Part shown: positions 1 through 10,002 of the stretch, one piece after another
Position numbering within the stretch: position 1 is the stretch's first letter
Layout of the letters: each line of letters starts with the position of its first letter
NCBI GenBank assembly: GCA_036768485.1
Contig: JAVLUZ010000150.1
Span: forward strand, 892,460 to 956,459
Direction of reading: 5' to 3'
Source: Mermis nigrescens
Taxonomy: Eukaryota > Nematoda > Enoplea > Mermithida > Mermithidae
Length of the DNA stretch: 64,000 nt
Made by a program: the position numbers and the translations under genes
Notes under the pieces: model-generated
The model's input: only the letters and a program-made list of their open reading frames with translations
Told to the model about the DNA's origin: nothing
The model's database searches: none

Positions 1-560
1 CAAAAAACATTTTTGCTAACGAAGAATTAGAAGTTTTAAAATCAGGTGATATCCGTAACTTTTACAATTTTGTTAATTCTCGTTAAAAAATCAATAAAAA
101 TTCATTTCCCTTGACTTTACGTAACGGTATTGAATTAGAAGAATAAATTTTATTACTAATAAACCAAACTGATAAAATACAGAATTACAAGATACATAAT
201 AGATACAAACAAATTAGTAACAGGATAAGCGAGTCGATGGAATGACAATTTTTACGCGCGCCTCACAAGATATCTAGATTAAATAAATCAAACTTTGCTA
301 GCATAGATTTAAATATGTTTAGGTTAGGGAAGATACAATGAAGTCAGGAAGATCGTTCCAAACTGCGATGTATTTGTGAAAGAAATCAAACTTTTCTAAA
401 TTAGAATGCACAACAGGTATGAATAATTTGAATCTATTAATGCTGCGGGTAATATTATGATTAAATACAAATAAATCGTCAGCTTCCAAACATGATTTAT
501 GACAAATAATTTGATACATCATACACAAGCAAATCTGCAAGCGTAAATGTAAATGTAAGT
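1..560 (-). mobile_element. LINE 3' fragment (C-terminal part of RT protein)
   Basis: Minus-strand frame at 319-540 reads the region after the reverse transcriptase domain that recurs in other copies here (CMMYQII, then a Thr-Arg-Ser-Ile-Asn segment, then WNDLPDF). The same order is seen at 2315-2665, 3385-3909, 5493-5822, 27431-27772 and 47209-47577, so this is a 3' fragment of a CR1/jockey-like non-LTR element. No intact ORF; the left edge is cut by the window. Confidence 0.75.
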
Positions 561-639
561 GCAGATATAAATGTAAATATAAATAAAATAAAATACATAT
601 TTAAATAAATTTAAACAAAAATAAATGTAAATCATGTAA

Positions 640-1370
640 AACCTGATCATTTCAACTCATATTTTGCATCTGTTTTCACTCTTGGTGATAAAACTCTTCC
701 TGTTCTTTTAGGCTCGTACATTTTCATTCTTATCGACAATCGAGTTTGATGTAAACACCGTTTACAGAGCTATTTGCTAATCTAAGCCAAGTACTGCATT
801 AGGCCCTGATGGCCTGTGCACTTATTTTGTCAAAAAACTAGGTTATTTGCTCTCCTCTCTTCTTGCTTCTATCTTTGACATCTTTTCGATCAGGTTCAGT
901 CCCAAAATTGTGGCGTCAAGCAAATATGATTCCTATTTGTAAAAATAAAGGCGATTCTGGTTGCGTTAAAAATTATCATCCGATTTCTTTGTGTTGCTCT
1001 CCTTGTAAAATTATGGAGAAAATCGTCAAGTAAATAAACATAAGTTGCTTTCTTTTGTTCAATTTGATTTTTAAAAGGTATATCATGTAAAACCCAATTT
1101 CTAAAGTGTGAAAACGAATGGGTAAAATGTTCGATAAAAGATCATGCAACTTTCATCGATTTTAAAAGCTTTTGACAAAATTTCGCATACCTACAAAATT
1201 ATTAATAAACTTTCTGCATATGGCTTACATGGTTTCCTATTTAACTGGCTTAAATCCTTGTTATCTTCTCGATCTCAGTGTGTAGTCATTAAAAGTTCAT
1301 TTTCAGATAGCCTAAATGTATCCAGCGGTGTCGAGTGTGATAGAGCCAACTCGTTTTTCTGATTTATTAC
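640..1370 (+). mobile_element. Decayed LINE reverse transcriptase fragment, plus strand
   Basis: Plus-strand pieces in shifting frames read LGPDGL, then PISLCCSPCKIMEKIV, then AFDKISHTYKIINKLSAYGLHG and SSGV (1144-1362). This is the usual order of finger and palm segments of CR1/jockey-like RTs. Frameshifts and stops interrupt it, and it ends at the SGV(P)QG block, before the catalytic FADD box. It lies head to head with the minus-strand copy at the left edge. Confidence 0.75.
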
Positions 1371-1446
1371 TCTAAATTTTATTTTACTTATTTTATTTCA
1401 TTAATTTGTTCAATTACATTGATGATGAATAATTTTTGATTTGATT

Positions 1447-1700
1447 TGATTCTCTAAAACGCATTTTTGCTTTTACGAAAATTGTCCTAAAACCGTGCAG
1501 TGAGGATCTTAAATTGTAATAAGCTTATACAATAATAAGCGATAAAATTACATAAATCAATTCAGCGCAAGAAAATTTTGAAATTTCACTTCTCTAAGAC
1601 GCATTTTTGCATTACTAAAATTTTCGACGAGTGCCAATAAGTTCAAAAATGTTTTGCATTTTCAAAATTTTTGTCGATAAATAGACCTAAAAGCGGAAAA
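1447..1700 (+). repeat. Isolated copies of the 7.6-8.6 kb tandem repeat
   Basis: Two units beginning TCTCTAAAACGCATTTTTGC, followed by a free-standing AAAATTGTCC or AAAATTTTCG motif, match the units of the array at 7560-8580. They are a dispersed outlier of that repeat. Confidence 0.55.
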
Positions 1701-1734
1701 ATACGCGCTTTATCGATTCTTTATCGATTTTTTA

Positions 1735-3422
1735 TAGTACTAATACTAATACTTTATTGGGAAAAAACACAAGGGTAAAATAAAGTCGCAACGCAAGGAA
1801 AATAAAATAGCAAAGTGTAATGCGAAATGTCCTGAACACACAGGCAAATAGATTGCGCTCACGTGTGCCCCATCAAAAAATTCCCGAAATCAACCTTTTT
1901 AAATTTCTCTTAAATATACAAATATACAAATACAAATATTTTATTTTCGTCGCACAAAAAAGAACACAATAAGAAAAGAAACATCAATATACAATGAAAT
2001 ACAATTATAAATAAACATTCGACATGAATCATCATACAAAATCACATATTCTAAAAGCAAGAAATTATTAATTAAAGTACATTTATACGAGATTAGTGCA
2101 AAAGACGAAGGTAGGCGCGCAGGCTAAATAAATTATGCACTTAGAACACGCCCCTAGCAAATACCCCGTTAGATCAACTTTTTTCAATTTTTCACGGAGG
2201 GAAGCAACACTAGGAGATCTTACAACAGCTTCAGGAGAGAATTCCATACGTGAATCCACCTATTGGATAAATCATACCCACGAACATCAAGCCGAAAAGG
2301 TGTGCATTCACATTTCATTGAATTTTGAGCACGCGTGCTGTTTTCACAAAAAGTAAAAAGTCGGCTTGCTGCAAAACGCATCTACCACTCAATATCTGAT
2401 ACATCATACACAGATCACTACGCAATCTGCGAATCTCCAGGCTATCCAATTCTAAGGAACTGAGTCTTTCAGCATAAGAAAGTCCCCGAAATCCAATAAT
2501 TTTACATGTTAATTTCCTTTGAACATTTTCGATCATTGAAACATGGGTCTTACGGTATGGATTCCAAACAGTGCTACAATACTCAAGAAGCGGTCTGACG
2601 TAAACAGTAAAAGCCCTAGACTTATTTAGTTTATTTTTAGAAGCAAATGATTTCGATATTAGCATAGCCCTAGCATAAGCTCTACGCGTTATATCATTAT
2701 AGTGGAAATTAAAATCAAGTTTACTTGATACGTAAACACCAAATCCTTTACAGAATTTACACTCTGTTCTACAGTCAGGTCAGAAATTCTATAAGAATGC
2801 TTGGGATTTCCAAAACCTAGATATAACGCGTAGCATTTTTCAGTAGCAATTTTTAACTGCCAATCCTTGGACCAGAGTACGAGTTTAGCGATATCATCTT
2901 GAAGTTGGGTGTGATTGCTAGATAAATTATAAAGCTTGACGTCATCGGCAAAAAGGCAAACTTTGCTATTTAAGCGGTCGCTAATGTCATTTATGAATAA
3001 AACAAAAAGAATCGGGTCAAGTATACTGCCCTGAGGAACACCGCTAGTGACAGATTTTTCGCTCGAAAACTGACCGTTAATAACAACCCTTTGAGTCCTA
3101 TCGCTCAAAAAACAAGTTAACCAACTCAATAAATCTCCAGAAAATCCAAAAGTTTCCAGTTTATAAATTAATTTACGGTGAACTACAGTGTCGAAAGCTT
3201 TAGAAAAATCAATGTAGATAACATCAGCAGTGTTTTTTCATCAATTAATTTGGTCCATTCATTTTTGCACTTTAGTAATTGCAATTCACACGATTTACCC
3301 TTTTGGAAACCAAACTGACCGGAGATCAAATTATTCTCACGTAAATGTGCTTGCATCGTACTGTTAATTATCGATTCCATGATTTTACATGTAACACAAC
3401 ATAACGATATCGGAGAATAAAA
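1735..3422 (-). mobile_element. LINE, RT and 3' UTR, 5' truncated
   Basis: Minus-strand frames at 3183-3521, 2689-3129 and 2315-2665 read in order PISLCCVTCKIMESIIN, FGFQKGKSCELQLLKC, TSGVPQGSILDPILFVLFIN, LFADDVKLYNL and YVRPLLEYCSTVWNPYRKTH. So RT motifs and the C-terminal region are present but broken by frameshifts. The catalytic Asp pair (FADD) survives. An AT-rich tail runs from about 2130 to 1735. At 3420 it joins directly to another LINE fragment. Confidence 0.85.
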
Positions 3423-4330
3423 CATAAAATATCTCAACATTTGGAGAACTTCGAATATATTGTGGAACACCGTTCCAAATTCTAGCTGATCTAACAGCAA
3501 AACAATACTTTTTACAATCAAGTCGAAATTTTTCTAAGTAGATATGATTTGCAAATGCATTCCTAGTACGCGAATGACTATAAAACTTATAAAAATCTTC
3601 AGAAGGTAAGAGATTATTGTGAATAATATTATACATAACAATTAAATCAAAATAAATTCTACGGAGTTCAAGCCTCTCTAAATTTAAGGCTTTCAGCCTT
3701 TCATCATAAGAAAGTCCCATATAACCAATTACCCTTTTAGTAAATTTTCGCTGTACCCGTTCAACCATGTTGATATCAGAAAGCAAATAGGGGCGCCATA
3801 CAGTTGGAGCATACTCTACTATAGGCCGAATATAATTCCTAAAAGCAGGAAGCAACATTTTTAGATCACGTGATTCAAAACATTTGAAAATCAAAGCACT
3901 CATTTTCAAAGCTTTTGCTGATATATTAGTACCTACAAGAACAACTAGATGATAAGTTTGTTAAGGAAACAACTAAATCTCGAATTGAGGAACCTGCGTC
4001 AGATAACAAAAAAATGGTTTAGGTGATATGTAACTTTAGGATTAGCGTACCCTAGATATAACAGAACATTTAGGGAGAGATATGCTTAACTGATTTTCTT
4101 CAGACCAGGAAACCAGCTTATCTAAATATTTTTGCAACAAAATAGGTATAATTTTGAGAAAAATTGAAGAGCTTCAAATCATCAGCAAAGAAAAAGACTT
4201 CACTATGCTTAACAGATTGAACAAAATCGCTTACAAACAACAGAAATAAAGAGGGTCCTAAAACGCTATCTTGGTTACCCCACTAATAACTGGTTTCCGA
4301 TCAGAAAAAGAGTCAAAAATTTTGACCTTT
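3420..4330 (-). mobile_element. LINE 3' half, fused to the next LINE
   Basis: The minus-strand ORF 3385-3909 carries the post-RT region (NYIRPIVEYAPTVWRPYLL, VERVQRKFTKRVIGYMGLSY, LERLELRRI). Upstream, at 4330-4170, decayed RT sequence with a FADDLKLFNF box is readable. The ORF runs past its own end into RT sequence of the neighbouring fragment (FYSPISLCC in another frame), marking a junction near 3420. Confidence 0.8.
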
Positions 4331-4568
4331 TGTGTACGATTTTGTCAAAAACTAAGACAGTAAATGCATATAAAGACTTACATAAGTAAACAGACTGCCC
4401 TGCAGCTCGAGAGAATTCAAAATTAAATAATTCTTGAATTGTGCGTCAATTCCTCGAAATGCACAAGATCTACTTGAATTATATTGCACCTGGTAACTGT
4501 GCGTCCAACAACTTTATTAATAATAGGCTGATACTTGTATATAATTTTGTGTTTCTTACAGAACATTA

Positions 4569-4771
4569 GTCATCCGTGCTGAAAATTTTACTCTTCGCAG
4601 TCGATCAGCAATACAACGTTTTCAGACAATTTACAATTTTTTTAGCACCAATGTTGTTCGAATACAAATACATAAACATAAGCAACCTAATTTTTAAACT
4701 GCTGCACGAAATCGCGCGGCACGCAAACGTGCTTATCCCCGTAACGCTCGATTTTGTCCTTATTCCACTGA
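4569..4771 (+). CDS. Probable internal exon of an unidentified gene
   Basis: An open plus-strand segment preceded by a TTCTTACAG acceptor and followed by a GTAAGT donor. It reads a hydrophobic, helix-rich stretch including FLAPMLFEYKYINISNLIFK and LLHEIARHANVLIPVTLDF, ending in phase 1. The pattern recalls helical-repeat nucleolar proteins such as NOC2, but the match is too weak to name it. No neighbouring exon was identified with confidence; LINE debris surrounds it. Codon use is protein-like, unlike the repeats. It could be one exon of a gene mostly outside what I can recognise. Confidence 0.4.
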
Positions 4772-5336
4772 GTAAGTACCTATATATTATGTCGTCCGTC
4801 GAGAAGTGAAGAAACCTTTCAGTTTATATGATTTTCTTGTATTCTTAGGAGACTCAAACAGGAAAAAACTAAAAACGATTAAGATAAGGTTTGCATGTTT
4901 ATCGTAATTGCATAAAACGTTCACATGCGCTAGGTACTGTAGGGGTAAAGTGCGTTGCGCTCAGGGTTGCCAAGTTGTGGGATTTCCCCCATTTTAGGGT
5001 TTGTTTTAGGCCATTGGGGACTTTTTAGCGGTTGAGGTCTTTTGCGCCTATGCTAAACCATTACTTGAGGTTTTTTAGGCAGTTTGAGGTAAAAATTGGG
5101 GTTTTTTTGACAAGAGCACATGGCAACCCCGGCTGCGCCAAATCTACTATAGAGGGCAAAAGGGGGCATTCGTGTAGCAGGTTCACTTAGGCATTAAGGT
5201 AGTCTTATTGGAAGGGCGTATGTATGTAGCTCATGGCATCTGAGGAAGCGGAAGAAAGTCGCTGCCAACCAGATTCGAAAGGTGGATCTCTTTTTCAAAG
5301 CACAGAACCTCGAGTCAAACTCTGGTTCATTTCAAC
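4772..5336 (+). other. Spacer with one weak exon candidate (5230-5361)
   Basis: Mostly unassigned AT-rich sequence. After a TATGTAG at 5229 a plus-strand frame reads SWHLRKRKKVAANQIRKVDL then FFKAQNLESNSG and stops at 5361, inside the CAA-repeat tail of the adjacent LINE. It is basic and protein-like but unrecognised, and could be a C-terminal exon clipped by the LINE insertion. Confidence 0.25.
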
Positions 5337-6835
5337 AACAACAACAACAACAATTTATTCGCTAAGTCGAAAGAAAATATTAACATACATGGATAAGACG
5401 AATGAACGAAAATGAAAATACATGAAAGACAAAACAAATTAAGTATGACGAAGCAGGGTAAACGTAAAGGCAATAGGAAAAACTGCTCTTACTTACGCCC
5501 CTATAAGAAATTTAGAAAGGTTTAATCTTTTAAGTTTAGTCAGAAAAACGTGTCTATTTGGAGCACTTATAATCTGTTCAGGTAGAGAGTTCCAGATAGG
5601 AATTATTCGATTGCAAAAATCAAATTTTCTGCAATTTTTATTTACTTGATTGACGAGAAGTTTACAAGAATTTGCTGCTCGATTAGAATTTAAATTAATT
5701 GTGAAGAAATCCTTGAAAGGAAGAGCTTGACATTTGATAATAGAAAAGGCTAATGTTAGGTCGTTATGGAGGCGTCTTAGTTTCAAGAGTGTCCAGACCA
5801 AGTTCGTGTAATCTTGCAGCATATGTCAAATTTTTATCACTAAAAATTCGTTTCGTAAACCTTCTTTGAACCCGTTCGACGGAGGTGATATCACACAGCA
5901 GGTAAAGACTCCACGAAACAGCAATATTCAAGCACTGGTCGAACGTAAGTAATGAAGGCCTTGACAAGTAATAATCTGTCTTTAGAAATAAAACTACGCA
6001 AGATCAGATTGCTTAAGTGCATGCCTTGTTTCACAATATATTCACAATGAGATCTGGACGATAAATTAGAATTCAGAAAAACACTCAAATCTTTTACACA
6101 AAGTGTGTCAGTAGAAAGATAGAAATCATTTATGTGATAAGAATGCCTAGGGTTTGAACTACCCAGATATAGAACTAAACATTTATTAACTGATATTTTT
6201 AATTGCCATGTATTGGCCCACTCATGCACATAATTTATGTCAGCTTGAAGTGTCATGAAATTGGATGATAGATTCCAAAGTTTGATATCGTCAGCAAACA
6301 AAGTAAAATTACTGTTTTGGCGCATTTCACATAAGTCGTTAATGAAGATTAAAAAAAGTGTGGGACCTAGTATACTACCCTGGGGCACGCCACTGGTAAC
6401 AGGAATAGAATCAGATAAAGAATTTTTAATTTTAACGACTTGGGATCTATTAGTCAAGAAATTTTCGATCCAATTAAAAGAAAGTTTGTTCAGTCCATAA
6501 GATGCCAACTTAATTAGCAGTTTTTTGTGTGACACGGTATCAAAAGCCTTACAAAAGTCAATGTAGACAATGTCAACAGGAATTCCTTCATCTAGAAATT
6601 TGGTCCACTGATTTTTGCACTCAACAAGTTGTAACGCACATGATCTATTTTTTCTAAAACCAAACTGTTTTTCACTTAGCAGATTTTGCTCCTCTAGATA
6701 AGAAATCAAGGACTTGTTCATTATAGATTCCATTAATTTACAAGAAACACAACATAAGGAGATTGGACGATAGTTATCAACTGATGACATATCTCCCTTT
6801 TTATGAACTGGGATAAAGAAAGCTAGGTATTCATA
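5337..6835 (-). mobile_element. Best-preserved LINE: RT domain nearly intact
   Basis: The minus-strand ORF at 5891-6883 covers most of an RT domain: PISLCCVSCKLMESIMN, QFGFRKNRSCALQL, IDFCKAFDTVSHKKLL, TSGVPQGSILGPTLFLIF and TLFADDIKLWNLSS with the catalytic Asp-Asp. The post-RT region continues in two further frames (5764-5967 and 5493-5822), so at least two frameshifts break it. The 3' end is a short CAA/TTG repeat at 5337-5352. No endonuclease domain is seen, so it is 5' truncated and non-autonomous. Class: CR1/jockey-like. Confidence 0.9.
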
Positions 6836-7030
6836 ATGTTTTGCATTAATAATAATATTGTAATAATAATATTTATTAGTCAATTACTTCCGTAGAAAAT
6901 GCAATAAAAAATTACATGAAAGAAGGATTTAACGAAAGATAATGTCGAAAGAACGAAGGAAAGTTTACAGCATATAGCTAGTAATGGCTGAGACGTACAG
7001 GCGGATCGCGCTCACGTACGCTCTGACCGA
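6836..7030 (-). mobile_element. LINE 3' UTR remnant
   Basis: The AAT-rich block at 6840-6885 and the following sequence, up to GATCGCGCTCACGTACGC, resemble the tail at 1735-1870 (GATTGCGCTCACGTGTGC). This suggests a second 5'-truncated LINE 3' end abutting the one at 5337-6835. Confidence 0.45.
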
Positions 7031-7130
7031 AATGGTGGTGCCAGCGTTTCAAATAATCAATGGGCTGCGACGAGCGGAGCAATCGAAGCGAGCGACGTGA
7101 GTCGCATCCTATTACTTACGCTTACTTTAA

Positions 7131-7320
7131 ACGCTGTCGTCACCAACATTCTGGTCAGTCACATGAATCTACAGAAACAATCCGATTCTTGACTTGACTC
7201 AATTTGAACCAGGTGGGTGGATGGCAGCTTTCATCGAAAACTACTTACTGTCTATGTACTTATAACGTGGCTATCTTAATACATATGTGAACCAGCTACA
7301 CCAGTACCCAAAAGGGCCAC
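7131..7320 (+). repeat. Dispersed repeat shared with 50588-50760
   Basis: The stretch from CAACATTCTGGTCAGTCACA through CAGCTACACCAGTACCC is closely repeated at 50588-50758, in the same orientation (AACGTTTTGGTCAGTCACAT through CAGCTACACCAATGCCC). No coding content. Identity of the element is unknown. Confidence 0.6.
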
Positions 7321-7559
7321 CGTTTTTTATCCTAGCGATTTGGTTCACATGTGAACCATACCCAAAATTTTTTCCACATTCCAATTTTTGGTTCACATTT
7401 TGGGAGTCTAAAAGACATTTAAAAATTGAGCGCTCATGTTGAAAAATCGGTGTTTTATTGCGAAAAGTCCATCCTACCTAAAATGGCGAGACCCAAAATG
7501 AGTTTTTGAACATTTTGTTATTGCAAATTTAGTGTGCTGCAATTCATATAACGATCAGT

Positions 7560-8580
7560 AATTTGTTCTATCTTGTAAAACTGCACTTTCAGACCTTTAC
7601 TAGTGTACTACAGCCGATCTCTGGAGTCTCATAGAGGAATAAAGACTCAATAATTTATCGAAGTGTTGCGAAGCTCCAGAAAATTTCGCAATTTTACTTC
7701 TTTAAAACGCATTTTTGAAATAAAATTGCTGCAATCGGCGCGACGCGGCCTAAACATCAATAGAAAATAATTAAATTAAATCAACCCGGCGCGGAGCGTT
7801 GGAAAATTTATCAAAATTTTGCCTCTAAGAAAGCATTTTCGCATTACAAAAATTGTCCGAAAATCCGTGCAGAAGATGAGAATTTCCAATCATATTAAAG
7901 TTCTAGAACAAGCTGTCGTTAAAAGTGCAGTGATTGGCGGGGCACGACCCTAACGTCGATGACAAATGTAAAATTAAATCAATCCGCCGCGAAGCGCTGG
8001 AAAATTTCGAAATTTTGGCTCTCTAAAATGAATTTTTGCATTATAGAAATTGGCCGAATCCAGCGCGGCCTTAGCATTAATGACAAGTAATACAATTAAA
8101 TCGATTTGGCGCGAAGCACTGGTAAATTTTCACATTTTACCTCTCTAAAACGCACTTTTGCATGCCAAGAATTCGTGCAGAAGATGAGGATTTTCAATCT
8201 TAGTAAAGTTATGGAACAAGTTGTCGATAAAAGTGCTGTGATCGGCATGATGCGGCCTAAACATCAATAACAAGTGTAAGATAAAATCAATCCGGCGCAA
8301 AGCGCAGGAAAATTTTGACATTTTGGCTCTAACACGCATTTTGCATTACAAAAATTGACCAAACTTGTTCAGTAGATAAAGATTTTCAATTTTTATGAAG
8401 TCTTAAAGCGACTTGTCGATAATAGTGCTGTAATCGGCGCGCCGCGCCGAGAACATTAATAAAAAAATATTCAAAATTAATACGGCGCCAAGCGCCGGAA
8501 AATTTTGGAATTTTACCCTTTTTTGAACGCATTTTTGTATTATAAAAATTTTCCGAAATGCGAACGAAGCCCAAAATTTT
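7560..8580 (+). repeat. Degenerate tandem array, about 185-bp units
   Basis: The landmark (C)TCTAAAACGCATTTTTGCAT recurs near 7691, 7822, 8010, 8141, 8325 and 8510. Spacings are about 131 or 185 bp, the short ones from internal loss. Each unit also carries a GTTGTCGATAAAAGTGCTG segment and a GGCGCRAAGCGC-type palindrome. ORFs reported across it on either strand are repeat artefacts. Confidence 0.75.
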
Positions 8581-8751
8581 TTTCACATCTTGGAATTTGG
8601 TTAGCAAAAGCCCGTAAATGTGGGAAAAAACAGTGAAAAGGGCTAACATGGAACATACATACTTCACGTGCACTTGTTTGTTAGCTATTATAGTTTTTAT
8701 CAACAACTTCTTAATTCTAATGCGCAGTCTTTGAACTTTTTTTAGTTTGAT

Positions 8752-9794
8752 TAGAGATGTGCTGAGGTCGCTATTTCTGCCGGGGCCGGGGCCTAGCCGG
8801 GGCCTAAGCTGTGCATTAAAATAGTCATTGAGATACTGAATCATGCGAATATGGCGCACTACTTAATGAACAATTGTCTGATTTTCTAAATACCTATTCT
8901 ACTGTTTCTACATCCATATTTTGAATGTATTTTACTCTACAATTGAGTGTTTCTAATCTTTAAAACACGACTTATTCGGTTTGTCATAGGTGAAAACGCA
9001 ATGAAACAGCTGTTTGTTGGTATTCCGGTGGCACGTGAGAGTACAGTGACGTGTTTTTCAGTTGAGCTTCTAACCTACATAGTATAGGTTGCACAGTTTT
9101 GTTTGTTTTCTTGCTTCACCTTTATTATTCTGCTGATTACTTTATGAATGGTTGCACGATTGGTCTGACCGTTTCCAAAACTAATCTTAGCCCATTTACA
9201 CCTTCTCAACTTAGAACACACACCTGCTCATCGCAATTAATAAGTCGTTTCGTTAAACTATAAAAAAACTTTCTTTAAGGTCCGCGTTCTCTTTTTTCAC
9301 AACACTTATCTATTTACTCGCTGATTTTGATTCCCCATATTTCTCCTCCACCAGTCAGCTTTTAATCAGAGAGCATATAATTTTTAAATTGATTACAAAA
9401 TCAGATCATATTTAAGATATTTTTCGAAAAAATTATCAGCAAGGAGTTTTCAACAAAATTCGAGTACTTTTTCTTTGTCACAATGTTTTCCTAATTTATT
9501 GCCACGATTCGAATTCGATCTATCTGACGTACTTATTTGTCACTGGATTTCTTATATACGAGTATGCATTACCTGAAAAAAACAGATAGCTTACTCTTCA
9601 TGCTCTTTAGGAATAATTATTCATCTGCTAGCTTGGAAATTGCTATTGCTTGGAAACGAATAAAGATCTTTCTGCTTTCTGACTGATAAAACTTCTCTTT
9701 TCGCAGTTACTGCGTACATTTTAATTGTTTTTTGCTGGCCCCGGCGCCGGGCCGCTCCTGGCTCCGGCCCGAGGCCGGGCCTGGCACATCTCTA
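8752..9794 (+). mobile_element. TIR element with GC-rich ends (family VI), copy 1
   Basis: Begins TAGAGATGTGCTGAGG and ends GGCACATCTCTA, an inverted pair. Both ends carry CCGGGGCC-type runs just inside (8780-8810 and 9738-9785). The interior is AT-rich with no transposase frame. Flanks AGTTTGAT and GTTTTGAT match in 6 of 8 positions, consistent with an aged 8-bp duplication. The related copy at 53792-54804 has clean duplications. Confidence 0.75.
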
Positions 9795-10002
9795 GTTTTG
9801 ATAAATAACTTTAATTTTAATGCACAGTCTTAAGAGCTTATTATGATGTGATATTCACTAGGTTTTTATTTCTATGCTGCAACGAAATATTCAGCTTTGT
9901 TACACTTTTACAGATAGAGTCGAAATAACACATCAATTTTTCATTTCAGAATTATTTGATTTGTAAGAAGCGTAGACTAATCCGTTCACCATTGCCTTCC
10001 TC

